DNA of 64,000 nucleotides from NCBI GenBank assembly GCA_016648135.1, contig JADDOH010009991.1:1-64000 (forward strand). Reading direction: 5' to 3'. Under the pieces are notes generated by a model, which saw only the letters and a list, made by a program, of their open reading frames with translations, was not told where the DNA came from and made no database searches. The stretch is from Agrypnia vestita (taxonomy: Eukaryota > Arthropoda > Insecta > Trichoptera > Phryganeidae). How positions within the stretch are numbered: position 1 is the stretch's first letter; each line of letters opens with the position of its first letter. This document shows, piece after piece, positions 20,976 through 34,100 of the stretch. The translations under genes were made by a program, and so were the position numbers.

Positions 20976-21145
20976 GCAGCTTTTTGGTCTAGTGGTTAAG
21001 ACCCTTGCATATCGATCCATCAGTCGCTGGTTCAAATCTCATCCAGGAGACTAGTAGGTTAGTCCTATATTCGTAGCACAAGCGTGTAGTTTAATTTGAT
21101 ACTTTTTGTGACACGTATTCCGTGATCGCATCTCTATTTAAAAAA
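20976..21145 (+). repeat. tRNA-derived SINE, copy 2
   Basis: A box tttggtctagtggttaagac, B box ggttcaaatc, body gtcctatattcgtagcacaa and gtattccgtgatcgcatctc, A-rich end. Followed by a remnant of the CAGGG MITE (21310-21500). Confidence 0.75.
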
Positions 21146-21871
21146 TATGAATGAAATCGACATGAACCGCAAATTCTACTACGGAGAATGATGAACGGGT
21201 GGTCCCGTCGAAAAGAGACAAAAGCAGCCGTTCTCGAAAAATGATGAAGTAACTTAATATTGATCCAAAACGTTGCCAAAAAATCTAGTTTAAATTGCTG
21301 CAAAGTTTTAATAATTTCATTTGACTTGCATTAAATTGAATAAATTTATAATATTCCATATAAGTTACCTTAAAGATATTCCAACATTTTGCGGAAGGTA
21401 TAATAAGTCAGAAACTTAAAAAAAAACCGCAAACTTTGAACTCGCTTAGGACATTGATGGTATAATATTTTCAACTTTAATTAAGGCAGGAATCTATCTG
21501 TAAACAATTCTGGACTAGCTCATAGAAAACAATATTCAACTTTTCTATGGGATGTGCTATACTATGTATGAGCAAATAAATCATTTTAATACAATGCTAA
21601 AATTAATCTAAATTAAGTGACACACATGCGTAGCTCAATTCTGATTAAAGAATGCTTACATATTAGTGAATAATATTTATGATCTAATTTTGTTCCGAAT
21701 TTGTGTCTTGATTTTTGAATGACAACATTTCAAAGTTTTAACAAAGTTTAGAGTGACAACCCTGGTGGAGCTCTAACGACAATATTACGATAGCTACTTC
21801 CACTTAAACTTATGACTAATTCAAGCACAGTGAGACATCGCGTCCCGTTAGCCTGTGTGTATGCGTGCGCC

Positions 21872-21878
21872 TATAAAA
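21872..21878 (+). promoter_or_regulatory. TATA box of the lipocalin gene
   Basis: TATAAAA lies 183 bases upstream of the ATG in a locally GC-richer stretch. Transcription would start near 21900. A tcacaaac sequence at 21892-21899 could be the initiator. Confidence 0.6.
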
Positions 21879-22060
21879 GACACCTCTGTACGTCACAAAC
21901 AAAACAATCTCGATAGCCATCTCGCGCGGATAGGTCCACCGCTGACCACTCCGCGAGCCGGTCTTTTCTGACAGCAGTTTGAATTTGGAACCGCCCGACA
22001 GCGGTTTGATTTCGGAACTAGTGATATAGAAGGCAACTGGTTTGTCGTTGGATTTTAAAA

Positions 22061-22183
22061 ATGGCGGGGATCGCTTGTGCTTTGCTTGTCTTGACGGCTG
22101 TCATCGGATCGTCCTGGGGACACACCTACCACCTGGGAGGATGTCCAGTCGTGGAGCCGATGTCGGGATTCGAGATGAATAAG
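22061..22183 (+). CDS. Lipocalin exon 1
   Basis: ATG in the context ttaaaaATGG. 41 codons encode a signal peptide (MAGIACALLVLTAVIGSSWG) and the mature N-terminus with GGCP. The donor aag|gtttgt is phase 0. Confidence 0.85.
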
Positions 22184-25100
22184 GTTTGTGTAGTATTATT
22201 TCGTAGTTGTTGTCCAATTGTCCAATGGGCTAAATCCAAGATAATGGTCCCATTGCACATACAACGAAAATGAGTATTTCACTATATTATTGAATGTGCT
22301 AATAACAAAGTGAAAGATAATTTACGTTTAAATAGTAAGTATTAAATAAGATATTACACTTTAAACTTCCGAAAAATGCACTGCATATTTTGACATTGGA
22401 ATAATCCAAGACTATGGTCCCGTTGTTCATACAATGAAAATAAGTATTTCACTATATAATTTAATGTCCTGTTAATTTAATCTAACTAAAATAATCGTAA
22501 TCTAAATTAAACAAACCAAACCTAATAACCTAACCTAACCTCATATATTGCCTATGAAATGTCAAAATATGCAGTGCATTTTTCGAAACTTTAAAGTGTA
22601 ATATCTTATTTAATACTTACTTTTTAAACGTAAATTATGTTTCATTTTGTTATTAGCATATTCAAAATATAGTGAAATAATCATTTTCGCTGTATATGCA
22701 ATGGGACCATTATCTTTGATTTAGCCTTGACATTTCATAGGCAATATATGAGGTTAGGTTAGGTTATTAGGTTTGGTTTGGTTAGGTTATTAGGTTTGGT
22801 TAGGTTAGGTTATTAGGTTTGGTTTGTTTAATTTAGATTACGATTATTTTAGTTAGATTAAATTAACAGGACGTTAAATTATATAGTGAAATACTTATTT
22901 TCATTGTATGAACAACGGGACCATCATCTTGGATTATTCCAAGATAAAAAGCAGGTGTGCGATATGTATTTTCATATTGAAGTCATAATTACAAACCTAT
23001 ACTAAGGCCCGAATGCAGAGACAATACTTAATGATTAAAAAGTTAAAATACGCTTAAGTTTTGACTCTGTATTCGCGCCTAAAAATTAAAATTGGAAGTA
23101 CCTACCTATAGACCTTAACAAAAACAAAAAAATGAATATACGGGAGTTGAATAACTATTAAGGAACTAGTATGAAAACAAAATTAAATAACAACATTAAC
23201 TATTTTGCAAAAAGGATTTGGGTATTTAAAATATTTAATTCATTAGTTCCTAATTCGTTATGAAACTCCCATATTTTTTTTAATGTCTACAGTCTATAGT
23301 TCCAATTAAATTTTTTACGTTGTATCCTGATGAATTCAATTAATTTCAATTCCATTTATTTAATACTATGTACATTAAGAACAAAGTGTTCGAGGCATAT
23401 GTATTATGAGAGTATATATGTATATCAAAATAACAATATTAAATTAATTAAAAATAACATAAAATCTGGTCAAAGGTTTAGGAGGATGCTCCTTCGGAAA
23501 ACCCCTTCAGACACATGGAATATATCAATACCCAAAGCGATTTTGTTCAGCATAGCTGTAGCTCTTCCAACAGACATAACCATAACATGAAGAGACCATT
23601 TGCCCCAAAACGTGTTGATTACTCAATAAGGGCTTGTTCAGACACAGCGGGAACCGTTCAGTTTCAGAATCGCGTTTCAAAACACGCGATTTGTGTCATC
23701 TGTTCAGCCGCGGTTAATAAGCGATTTGTGCGCGCGAAAATAAACGTCAGTTTGACAGTTCTGGTGCCGTTCTCCATCTTTGAATATCAGAGATATATTC
23801 GCTCATTACTTTGTTAACGACGGCCGTGTTCCATGGCAAGACACATAAATATCATTCTGTCAGTTCATTTTGGTGAATAAATACCTACTTCTCTAAAATA
23901 CTCTTTTTTTTCACCATTTCCAAATATCACCACCAAATCCTGCCAAGCTTGGTTCTTGGCATATTTGAGTAATCCTCACACTGAAGATCCCATATTACAG
24001 GTCTTTTCTCCACTTCATCAATAAAAAATTCAGTGTCAAAGCGATCCATAACCATAGAAAAGAGAATATAATCCACGCGTGCTCCTGTTGTGACATGGAA
24101 CCGTGCGGTGCCCGCAACGCGACTGAACGCTCTCGTAAGGCCCCATAGTAATAGGATCGTGCGGGCGCCGTGCGGGTCTATTTTCTAGCGGTTGGGTTGC
24201 GGGCGCCGCAGCGGTTGACTAACCGCACGGTTGTGTCTGAACGATCACATACAAACCTAGGTAAATGAGACCCGCACGGATTTCATGCGATTCTGAAACG
24301 GCACGGTTCCCGCTGTGTCTGAACAAGCCCTAAATAGTGGTTTTATACAAAGTTTTTTCTTCTTATTAATATAAAAATAATTAATGTATAATCTTTCTCG
24401 ATGGACAGTTGATGATTTTCAATAAAATTCAACAAATTTAAATAAAGGTGTTTTTAATTATTACTGTTTACATCGCGGAAAGAATAATATTGATAAATCA
24501 TTTAATGTTTCAGTACATTTGATTGCATTTCCTTTAATTACTTAATTTTTCTCTATTTACTAAATCATTCATTGACGAGGTTTAAATTCGTAAAAATTAC
24601 AAATAACTATTATAAACAATATAATAGAATACTTATAAACAACGTAGATACATGCGTTATCTACTTACGGGATGCACAGAAACCAGGAATTGGCTTTGAT
24701 TATTAACATTACCGGAAACCGGAAGTAATGATTACATTTCGTTTCACGGACCGACAACTTCTGTAATTATCGAAAAATATTTATTGTTTTCATTGCATAC
24801 ACCAATTTTTTTATTCATTAATGATAAACTGTTTTAAAACGAACATGCAAACGTCTAGTCTTGTGTTATTTATTTTAAATGTATACAGGGTGTCTCGTAA
24901 CTAGCAGCAAAAACTTTGGGAGAGTCTTGTCCATTCAATTATGAATTGAAAATATTCTGCGCACTTGGGTGAAACGTCGATAATTGCGCAGATAAGCGAT
25001 ATCGAATTTTGTATATTTTTTTATCAATATTTCTGACCTATTTTCTGTAAAGCGTAGGACTATCTCTACGGTTACCTATATGGAATATTAAAAAATCATT

Positions 25101-28100
25101 TGCTTTAATACAAGTCAAATAAAATTATTAAAACCTTGCAGAAATTTAGAATGTTAAATTTAGAATGTTAAAATGTTAAGGCGATCGTCCAGTAAAATGA
25201 GCAAATTTCACATTTTTTTCTTACATCTTCTGTTGCGTTTTTATCACATTTTTGTACGTAAATATGTCATTTTTAAATTTATTATTCGGGTTTCATGTAT
25301 ATTAAATACGGATATTTTATTAAAATGACGCAAACTAAATTATTTTATAAATTACTAAACATACGATTTTTTAAAAATGAAGAAAATCGCACCATTTCGT
25401 GGGCCTTTTATAACTGAATGGCCTCGTGAGATGTCTTTTTTTTCAATAATATTAGGTCCTTACATATGAAATTGGCGTTTTGCCGTACTGGCAAATTTGA
25501 TCTCAAATATCTTCTCTTTGGTTAGGAATTCCAAATCCAAATTTATACAGCTATTTACTCATGTATTTGTGTTTTGACAATTATAATTCATTTGTTTTTT
25601 CCTCAATTGTTTTTTTCTTTGCGTCACTCAGTTTACAAAATGAAAAACTTGAAATATCGCGTTATTTACGAGTACGAGTTCCACCGTGGCACCAGTGCTG
25701 CAGAAACGGCTCGAAGGATTAATGATGTGTATGGCGACGGTGCCGCAAAAGAAAACACAGTGCGTTTTTGGTTCCAACGTTTTCGTTCTGGAAATTTCGA
25801 CCTGCAGAACAAGCCCCGTGGACGGCCGGAGACCAAAGTTGATAATGAAGAATTGAAGGCTATTGTGGAAGCGGATCCATCGCAAACCACATCCGAGTTA
25901 GCTGCAGGCTGCGGTGTTAGTGATAAAACTGTTTTAATCCACTTGAAGCAAATTGGTAAGGTGAAAAAGCTTGAAAGGTGGGTACCTCACGAATTGAGTG
26001 AAGCAAATCAACAAACGCGCGTTGACTGCTGCGTTGCATTACTCAACCGGCACAATAATGAAGGGATTTTAAATCGAATCATTACCTGTGATGAAAAGTG
26101 GATCCTGTACGATAATCGGAAGCGCTCATCGCAATGGCTGAACCCTGCCGAACCAGCCAAACCATGCCCCAAGCGAAAATTGACTCCAAAAAAGTTACTT
26201 GTGAGCGTTTGGTGGACTAGTGCTGGTGTCGTTCACTACAGCTTTCTTAAATCTGGCCAGACGATTACGGCAGATGTCTATTGTCAGCAACTGCAAACCA
26301 TGATGGAAAAGCTAGCTGCTAAACAACCGAGGCTGGTTAATCGCTCTAGGCCACTGCTGCTTCATGATAACGCTAGACCACACACTGCACAACAGACGGC
26401 TACCAAATTAAAGGAGCTTCAATTGGAATGTCTAAGACATCCACCGTACTCTCCGGACCTTGCCCCAACAGATTAACATTTTTTTCGAAATTTGGATAAC
26501 TTCTTGCAAAGGAAAAAATTCAACTCCGATGGGGCAGTCCAAACCGCTTTCAAAGATTTTATTGATTCCCGTCCGAATGGTTTTTTTAGTAAAGGGATCG
26601 ATGAACTACCTATGAGATGGCAAAAGTGCATAGATAGCAATGGTACATACTTTGATTAAATAAATATATTATAATAAAAAAAAATCGGCTTTATGTTCCT
26701 CCCATACTAAACGCCAATTTCATATGTAAGGACCTAATATTACAAAGTATACGATTATCCTAGACCTATTAAAATTATTGGAAAATCTGTCAATTTGTTT
26801 ACTTACAATTTATGTTTTAAATAATACTGTTTAAAAAAAAACGCAAGAGAAGATGTGAGAAGAAATTGTGAAATTTGCTCATTTTGCAAGACCATTGGCT
26901 TTTATATTCAATATAAATTACTGTAGTGATAGTCCAACATTATACAGAAAAAAGTCAGAAATGTTGAAAAAATGCAAATTTTGTTGTCGCTTATCTCAGT
27001 ACCTGTTTACATTTCACACAAAATGTAAATAATATTATTATTATTGGCCTCCTATGATACTAAAACTGAGGTGGGTTACATCTCGATGATAATTAGTCGC
27101 TGTGGGCGTTTCCTTTGCGGATCTTTCAATATGTTTTTTCTTTTTCTTTCTTTTGTTTTCTTTTTTTTTTCTTTCTTTCTGTTCTTTCAATATGATCTTT
27201 CAATGAAGTTTCCCCGTCAGGTGGAAAAATTAATGCGTCGTGTGCAAGCTCACCAAAGAATATAATAAACGAGTGGTGATGTTTATTTTTATATATTAAA
27301 ATAATTACAATGACCTGAACAGTAGAAGATTAAAAGTAAAAACGACGCCTTTCTATCTGACAAATTATACAAACAAATGGATAGATTGAAGTTTATCACA
27401 AAGGAGACAAAAATTTCCTCGGTCATTGACATGTTCCCTACGACATCTGTGTCAATATTATGAAAACAATTCAAACCTAAAATAAGAGAATATTTTGAGT
27501 TTGTTCAAATCTTTCAGAACAGTGCTGGATTTATGTCACAGAGACATTATTAATCAATTAGTGTATATTATAGATATCTCACTATTTAACAAAAATTGGA
27601 AATAATATTTCCTGGCGTAGTGTGTATCCTAGTGTAATGCAAGTATTCGGATGAATTTCATTACACACAATAAAGTATATTGCTCTCAAAATTCCGTAAA
27701 AAATCAATGTAGATTTTCTCATTAGCGACATCTGTGGGGATTTAGGGGAATGAAAATGGCTTTGTACAGACCGCATGGAAAGGCGCTTATATGAAACTCA
27801 TATATGAAAGCTTTCCACGCAATTTGAACATATATACAACTTCCAAAAAATGAATAAGCATGGTATATTCTATCATGGGTGGAAATGGCGAATGTTACAA
27901 TTGTGTAAAGTGATCACTTAAGCCAACCATAAAAAGACAGGTCATAAGTCCTGTGTACACCCAAATGACTTCTATACCTACTTTCCCATAATTAATACAG
28001 TTTCGTCTCTGTGAGATATCTATAATATACACTAATTGACTAAAATAAGAGTTTCATAACACCATTTTGAAAGGGTTAGTTTACTCTTAATATAAACAAA

Positions 28101-31100
28101 TAGCGAATTAAATTTCCCACACAGTGTATCAGTATTTAAGAGGGTTTTATTCAGTTAAACACTACAGGAGAATTAATAAATTTATTTGAGAAGAACTTTA
28201 CGTAACAGAAATCAGAAACACAGTGATGCATCTTAGACCCCTTCGTACTATTCATACTATATTTCCTTTGTTCCCAAATTAATATAAACACTCTTTGTTT
28301 CGGAGGGATTTTTATGATGTTAATATAAACAATTTAATGAGTTCATTGGCCTAAAGGGCTGGACAGGCTAAATGTTGAAGATTCATCTCTTTGTCTTCGT
28401 ATGAAATCCTCTAACCTAGGGACTAACTAATAAGTTCATTGAATGAATGGCTTACCTAAACCAAATAAGTATTTGTATCGATGTTCTAGTTTAAATAAAT
28501 GCCAAAATATTATAATGATAGCGGAGATATAACAAGCGTGGATGTGCCTAAATGCAAGTGTTATGTAAATATGTTTATACAATTCAAATATATTTATAAC
28601 ATAACATTTTCCGCTGTATTAACCCCTGATCTATGAAGAAATAAGCTACCTATCAGCAATAAAAAACTAGTGAGAAGTCCACAATTGGTTATACCTAGGT
28701 CTTTAGATAGATTGATAAACAGATTCGCATTGCACTAAACTGATTCATAGGCTATGTCGTATCTTGAATGCAATTCCAATAAACTGCATTGAAATATTTG
28801 CACTATGATGTTATAAAACAGGTGCTAGCGAATGTGTTATGAATGAATCATTAATTACCTGTAATTTTGTTGTATAGCTTACTGACTACTTAGTGTTTTA
28901 AACACATCCTGAGATGAACGCGAAAGACGTAATGGTTGCTATAAAAATGTAATAATTTAAATAATTACATACCCATGAAACATCAGCTTTACAACTTTAA
29001 GCCACATTTCAAAAGAAAACGACACCTCATTCCGATGAAATGTATCATCTAATACTTACTTACTTACCATCACGCCGTTTCCCCGTGGGGGTAGGCAGAG
29101 AGGATAGAACGCCATACTCTTCTGTCCTGACATACAACTTTCGCTTCGTTTACATTCATACATCTTCGCATGCAAGCTCGACGGTTGTTCAGGCTTCTAA
29201 CAGGACCATCTTCCAGTATCTAGTTAATCTGGTCATGCCACGTCTTCCGTGGTCGCCCTCTCTTTCTGGCGCCTTCAACACTTGCATCATATATCTTTCT
29301 TACCATTCTTTCCTCATTCATTCGCTCAACGTGCCCAAACCACCTGAGTGACCCTATTTTTATTCTCTGTGTTATGCTACGATCAGCTTTACATTCATTC
29401 CTAATATCTTCATTCTTTACTCTATCATACATGGATATACCACACATACGTCTAAGGGACCTCATCTCCACTGCATTCAATCTACTTTCGTTCCTCTTCT
29501 GCCAGCTCCAGGCTTCACTTCCATACATTAGTGTCGGTACCAGAACTCCATTATGTACCGCCAGTTTTGCCTCGGTAGACATATTTCTATTAGAAATTAT
29601 TGCGTTCAAAGCACCGTTCACCCTATTCCCGGCAGTCACTCTCCTCTCTATATCTTGATGTCACCCCGGCAGTCACTCTCCTCTCTATATCGGATGTGAA
29701 TGAGGCGGTACAATATTTTTATTATACTGTCGAGGGTGTACTAGATTCCTGCTTCCCACGAAAATCTCAGGCTACCGGCGGAAGGCGATATCCGGAATGG
29801 TTTTCTAGGGATATTGTTAGGGATATACGAACTAAACATTTCTATCATAAAAACTGGAAAGCCTTTGGCCGTCACAGCGATTATGAAATGTTTGGACATT
29901 ACAGATCCACCGTAAGACGTAGCATTCGATTGGCACACCGAGAGTTCATTTCCAGGATGGAAAACAATATTCTACAAGACCCTAATACGTTCTGGGCCTA
30001 TATAAAATCCCAAAAAGCGGATGGTGGGAATATTGATTCCATGACTTGGGGCGAAAAAATGGTACGGGGTGCAGATATTGCCGAGGCGTTTGCAGGTCAT
30101 TTTAAAACAGTCTATAGTAATGAACCTCCGCTTCTCGATATTAATATTGCTAAAACATGTTCTCCGATCGGTGCACAGTCTATTGATGTTCAATATATCA
30201 ATGAAAAGGATGTGGCCGACACTATTAAAAATCTAAGTAATACCCATTCTCTTGGGCCAGATCTCATTCCAACATTCTTCTTAAAAGGCTGTGTGGAACT
30301 GATAAAAAAACCGCTATGTTTTTTGTTTAATCTTTCTGTAAATACAGGGGTCTTCCCGGAAACATGGAAGACGTCAAAAGTTACTCCCATACACAAGAGT
30401 GGTTCTAAGTTATCCGTAGAAAATTATAGACCTGTAGCTGTTCTCTCTGCACCAGCTAAGGTATTTGAAATTATAATAAGTAAAACCGTCGCTTCCCGAG
30501 TAGAGCCGTTTATAATTGATGAACAACATGGATTCAGGAAGGGCCGCTCGGTTGAGACCAATCTGATGATTTTCACAAATTATGTCACGGAAGCTCTGGA
30601 CGCGGGACATCAGGTAGACTGTTCATATAATGACTTCGCCAAAGCCTTTGATACAGTCAACCATGATGTCTTATTGAAAAGGTTGTATGAGATTGGTTTC
30701 TCGGATGGTATGCTAAAATTTATGGCGAGCTACCTCCAAAATAGGAACCAATACATCTCCTACGGTCTATTCGCGTCAGAGTGCTTCTATACCTTCTCGG
30801 GTGTCCCGCAAGGATCTAACCTGGGTCCATTGTTGTTCTCGATTTTTATCAATAATATAAAAAATGTAATTTTAAACTCGCGCTTTCTGTTATTTGCGGA
30901 TGACTTAAAGCTTTTCTTAAAGGTGTCAACTTTGGACGATTTTCATCTTCTCCAAACAGATATATCAAATATATGTGAATGGGGAAGACGAAATAAACTT
31001 TTGTTTAATGTTTCCAAGTGTTCGGTTACATCCTTCACTAGGGCCCAAAAAACTCTATTTTTTCGCTACAAAATGAACGACCAAAATCTGACAAGAACAT

Positions 31101-34100
31101 CGAATGTTAAAGATCTAGGTGTTAAATTTGTAAGCAGCCTGACATTTCATGATCACATAGAGACGATCAGTGGTAATGCTCTGAGAATGTTAGGATTTGT
31201 TCTGCGTACTGCCAGGGTTTTCGAGAATACCCGCGTACTGAGAACTCTTTACAACTCCTTGGTGCGGAGTAGACTCGAGAGTGGCTCGATGATCTGGGGG
31301 CCACATGAGAGCAAGTACTCTCTTATGGTGGAGAAAGTCCAAAAGAAGTTTCTGAGATATCTCTACATGAGAGAGTACGGGCATTATCCTTGGCTTTACC
31401 CAACCGAGTTTCTCCAGGGTATGCTTGGCTACAATAGTTTAGAGACTAGAAGGAATGTGTATTTGATTACACACTTTTATCGATTGTTGCGCGGTATGAT
31501 CGACAATACTGAAATTATGCAGAGCATTGGTTTGTATGTTCCTGATAATTACCTTAGACATCGTCAGCATAGATTGTTTCACATTCCAATATACAGGACC
31601 AACCTGCCGATGGTTATGCCTGTTGGAAAAGCTACAGCTATGCTGAACAAGATCGCTTTGGATATTGATATATTCCATGTGTCTGAGGGGGTTTTCCGAA
31701 GCAGGATTCTCCTACACCTTTGACCAGATTATACAGGTCACTTCTAATTGTTTAATAATTGTTTAATAATAAATTAGTATTTTAATACACAATATGTATA
31801 TGTGTGTGTATGTATGTATGTATATGTATATGTGTATGTATGTATACATATGTGTTTATGTATATGTGTATATGGATGTGTATGTATATGTGTATATGTA
31901 TATTGTTAGATGTAAGTTAATAATATGTATGCATTGAACAGAATGTTTGTAATGTACATATTATGGAATAAATAAAAATTGAAAATTGAAAATTGAAAAT
32001 TGAATCTTTCTCAACATTCCCTCTTCTATCGAACGTACTTCCCAAGTACACAAACTCATCTACTTGTTCCAAACATTCATTGCCTACTAGTATTTCACAC
32101 GTCATCTAATATATTATAAAATAATCCAAAAATGCATTTTAAATCCTTAAATTGCCCACACGAAATTCATCGTAAACATGAAATAATCTTTAAAGATTTA
32201 TTATAGATATATATCTTAAAAAATCATAAAAAATAATGCTTACATATAGACTTATATAGATAGCCTCATCATTTATAATGTTGGATTTTTCATTGACTTG
32301 GTTATCAATTTTTCATCAGCGCAGTCAGTACGTACCTAATTAGAAATAAGCTCTAAGAATTTCTAGGAAATATATACAATCAAAATGTGTATCTCATAAT
32401 TCTATTTTCCTATCACAATAATCATATTAATTATCATCAGATCTTATATACAGAGTTATTTTGAAAACACCAATAACCTCGCAGGACTATATTCCTGCCT
32501 TGATTATGAGACGAAAATGTTCCAGCAGCCATGACCAATAGTTATGCAATATCAAATTTTCATTTTTTTTAATATTTCGAACTTATTTTTTACAAAACGT
32601 TGAACTATCATTACAATTATTTAAATCGATTAGGAAAAATTCATTCGTTTCAATACAAGTAAAATGATGAAAAACCTGCAGAAATTCGGATTGGAATGTT
32701 CCAATTGGAATCTAAATATTGAAAGAAATACAAACATAGATGTCGCATACCTCCGTAACTATTGATTACTATTTGTCATGGTTGTTTAAACATTTTCGAC
32801 TATAATTAAAGCAGGAAATATTCCTGCGAGGTTATTAATGTTTTCAAAATAATCCTGTATATCATATTTCGTCAGATCAACATTTAATTATGATTTTTTT
32901 CCAAAAAAACGTTACTTACGTTAGGTTAGGTTAGGTTAGGTTAGGTTAGGTTAGATCTCGCTCTGTATTCATCTCTCACATGCAGAACGCAAACGACAGT
33001 GTGAATTGTCAAAGAGGAGGTTAGAATTGATCACTAATCAACCTCTACGCCAACATCTTCAGGAAATCTACTGACGCGCCCGTCGAATCAAATCGACCAT
33101 TACTTTAATCGACTTGTTTTTCAGATGCTCGGGATCTGGTACGTCATCCAGAAGACCTCGACGGCCTCGCACTGCCTGACGTACAACATCACCAGGGGCG
33201 AGGAGCCGGGAGAGTACGAGATCGAGCAGGTCTCCCAGCACTTCATCCTGGGCCTCACTCCCCTGAAGCACGACTACAGATACACCGGAGTCCTGACGAT
33301 GAACGACCCCGGCTCTCCGGCCAAGATGAGGGTCCGGTTCCCGCTCAGTAAGTTGGTTGTCTTCGTCTCCCTCCAGCTCACTGTCGTCGTCGACTATTGG
33401 AATCAGCTCTTCCCGTCTAGGCTGCAGGTTATTCTGTCCTGGATAATGTCACCCAATCTGTGCCCTGTATTTTGTTATCCCTTTGCACTACCCTTGATTG
33501 TTTTTGGTCTTCTAGAAAATGTAATTCGGGAAAGATCCATGGAGATCATAGAGTTCAGGTTATTACTACAGGCGTTAGACATATTTATGTGTTAAATGAA
33601 ACAGATATTTTATGCAAACCGTATATTTCACTGAAAAGCACGACTTCTTTTTCTTCTTAAAGGTGGAATCAAAGTGGTGAGAAGTTCTCACGACTTTAAT
33701 TCCACCTTTAAGAGACGTCACAGAAAAGCCCGAAGAAGTTATTGGTACATATTGCACACTGGCTACGTCTATCGTAGAAGAAGTTAACACTCCACAACAA
33801 AGTACATATAATAATAAGAGTAGCTTGTTGGTCTTGTGGTTAGGACTCTCGCCTCGTGATCCAAAGGTTGCGGGTTCGAATCTCACTCCCGACCAGCAAG
33901 GTTGTCCTATTTTCATAGCACAAGCGTTTAACTTAGTTTGAAAATAGTAAGAATATTGATGTGACATGTATTCCGTGGTCGCATCTCTATTTAAAAAAAA
34001 AATTATGACCTCGGAAGAAATAATCAGTTCGGCCCAATAACGTTGGATAAGACTTCAACGAAACGTCGAGATTTGCTACCCAATGTTGGTTGGTATAAAA

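Larger units (their letters stand above)
24886..27010. mobile_element. Three-level nest: CAGGG-like MITE, second MITE, mariner
   Basis: Outer element: left half 24886-25175 (cagggtgtctcgtaactag) and right half 26899-27010, of the type at 61655-61870. Inside it, arms 25180-25242 and 26839-26898 (aaatgagcaaatttcaca and complement) mark a second inverted element. Inside that sits the mariner 25452-26737. A further end of the second element is at 44650-44700. Confidence 0.65.
29655..32004 (+). mobile_element. CR1/Jockey-like LINE, 5'-truncated, RT intact
   Basis: Inserted into the RTE-like LINE. It carries the RT gene below, a 3' UTR with a TG/TA-rich microsatellite (31795-31910), and a tail of attgaaa repeats ending at about 32004. 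A 27-base stretch of target sequence is repeated at its 5' junction (29628-29654 and 29665-29691). A truncated second copy is at 23325-23597. Confidence 0.8.
29055..32101 (-). mobile_element. RTE-like LINE with 10-base target duplication, split by another LINE
   Basis: Flanked by TCATCTAATA at 29045-29054 and 32102-32111. Minus strand: 32101-32005 reads VDEFVYLGSTFDRRGNVEKD; the protein resumes at 29654 with IERRVTAGNRVNGALNAI and continues through LRWFGHVERMNEERM to KRGRPRKTWHDQIN. The 3' UTR carries a ccacggggaaacggcgt sequence and a GTAA tail. Only the C-terminal region is present, so the insertion was 5'-truncated before a CR1-like element landed in it. Confidence 0.75.

Noticed and set aside
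22061..22273. Stand-alone 70-codon gene
   Set aside because: The frame after 22183 is intron sequence following a donor site; the coding part is exon 1 of the lipocalin.
25574..25639. Upstream ATG as the mariner transposase start
   Set aside because: In frame, but the extra 22 residues are untypical and the MKNLKYR start at 25640 fits family length.
29040..29351. Plus-strand open frame of 103 codons
   Set aside because: Antisense shadow of the RTE-like LINE 3' end.
32921..32954. True chromosome end
   Set aside because: Only 34 bases long and inside an intron with unique coding sequence on both sides.
33125..33595. Independent gene starting at ATG 33125
   Set aside because: The ATG directly follows a splice acceptor and the sequence continues the lipocalin from exon 1; after 33347 it reads into the intron.
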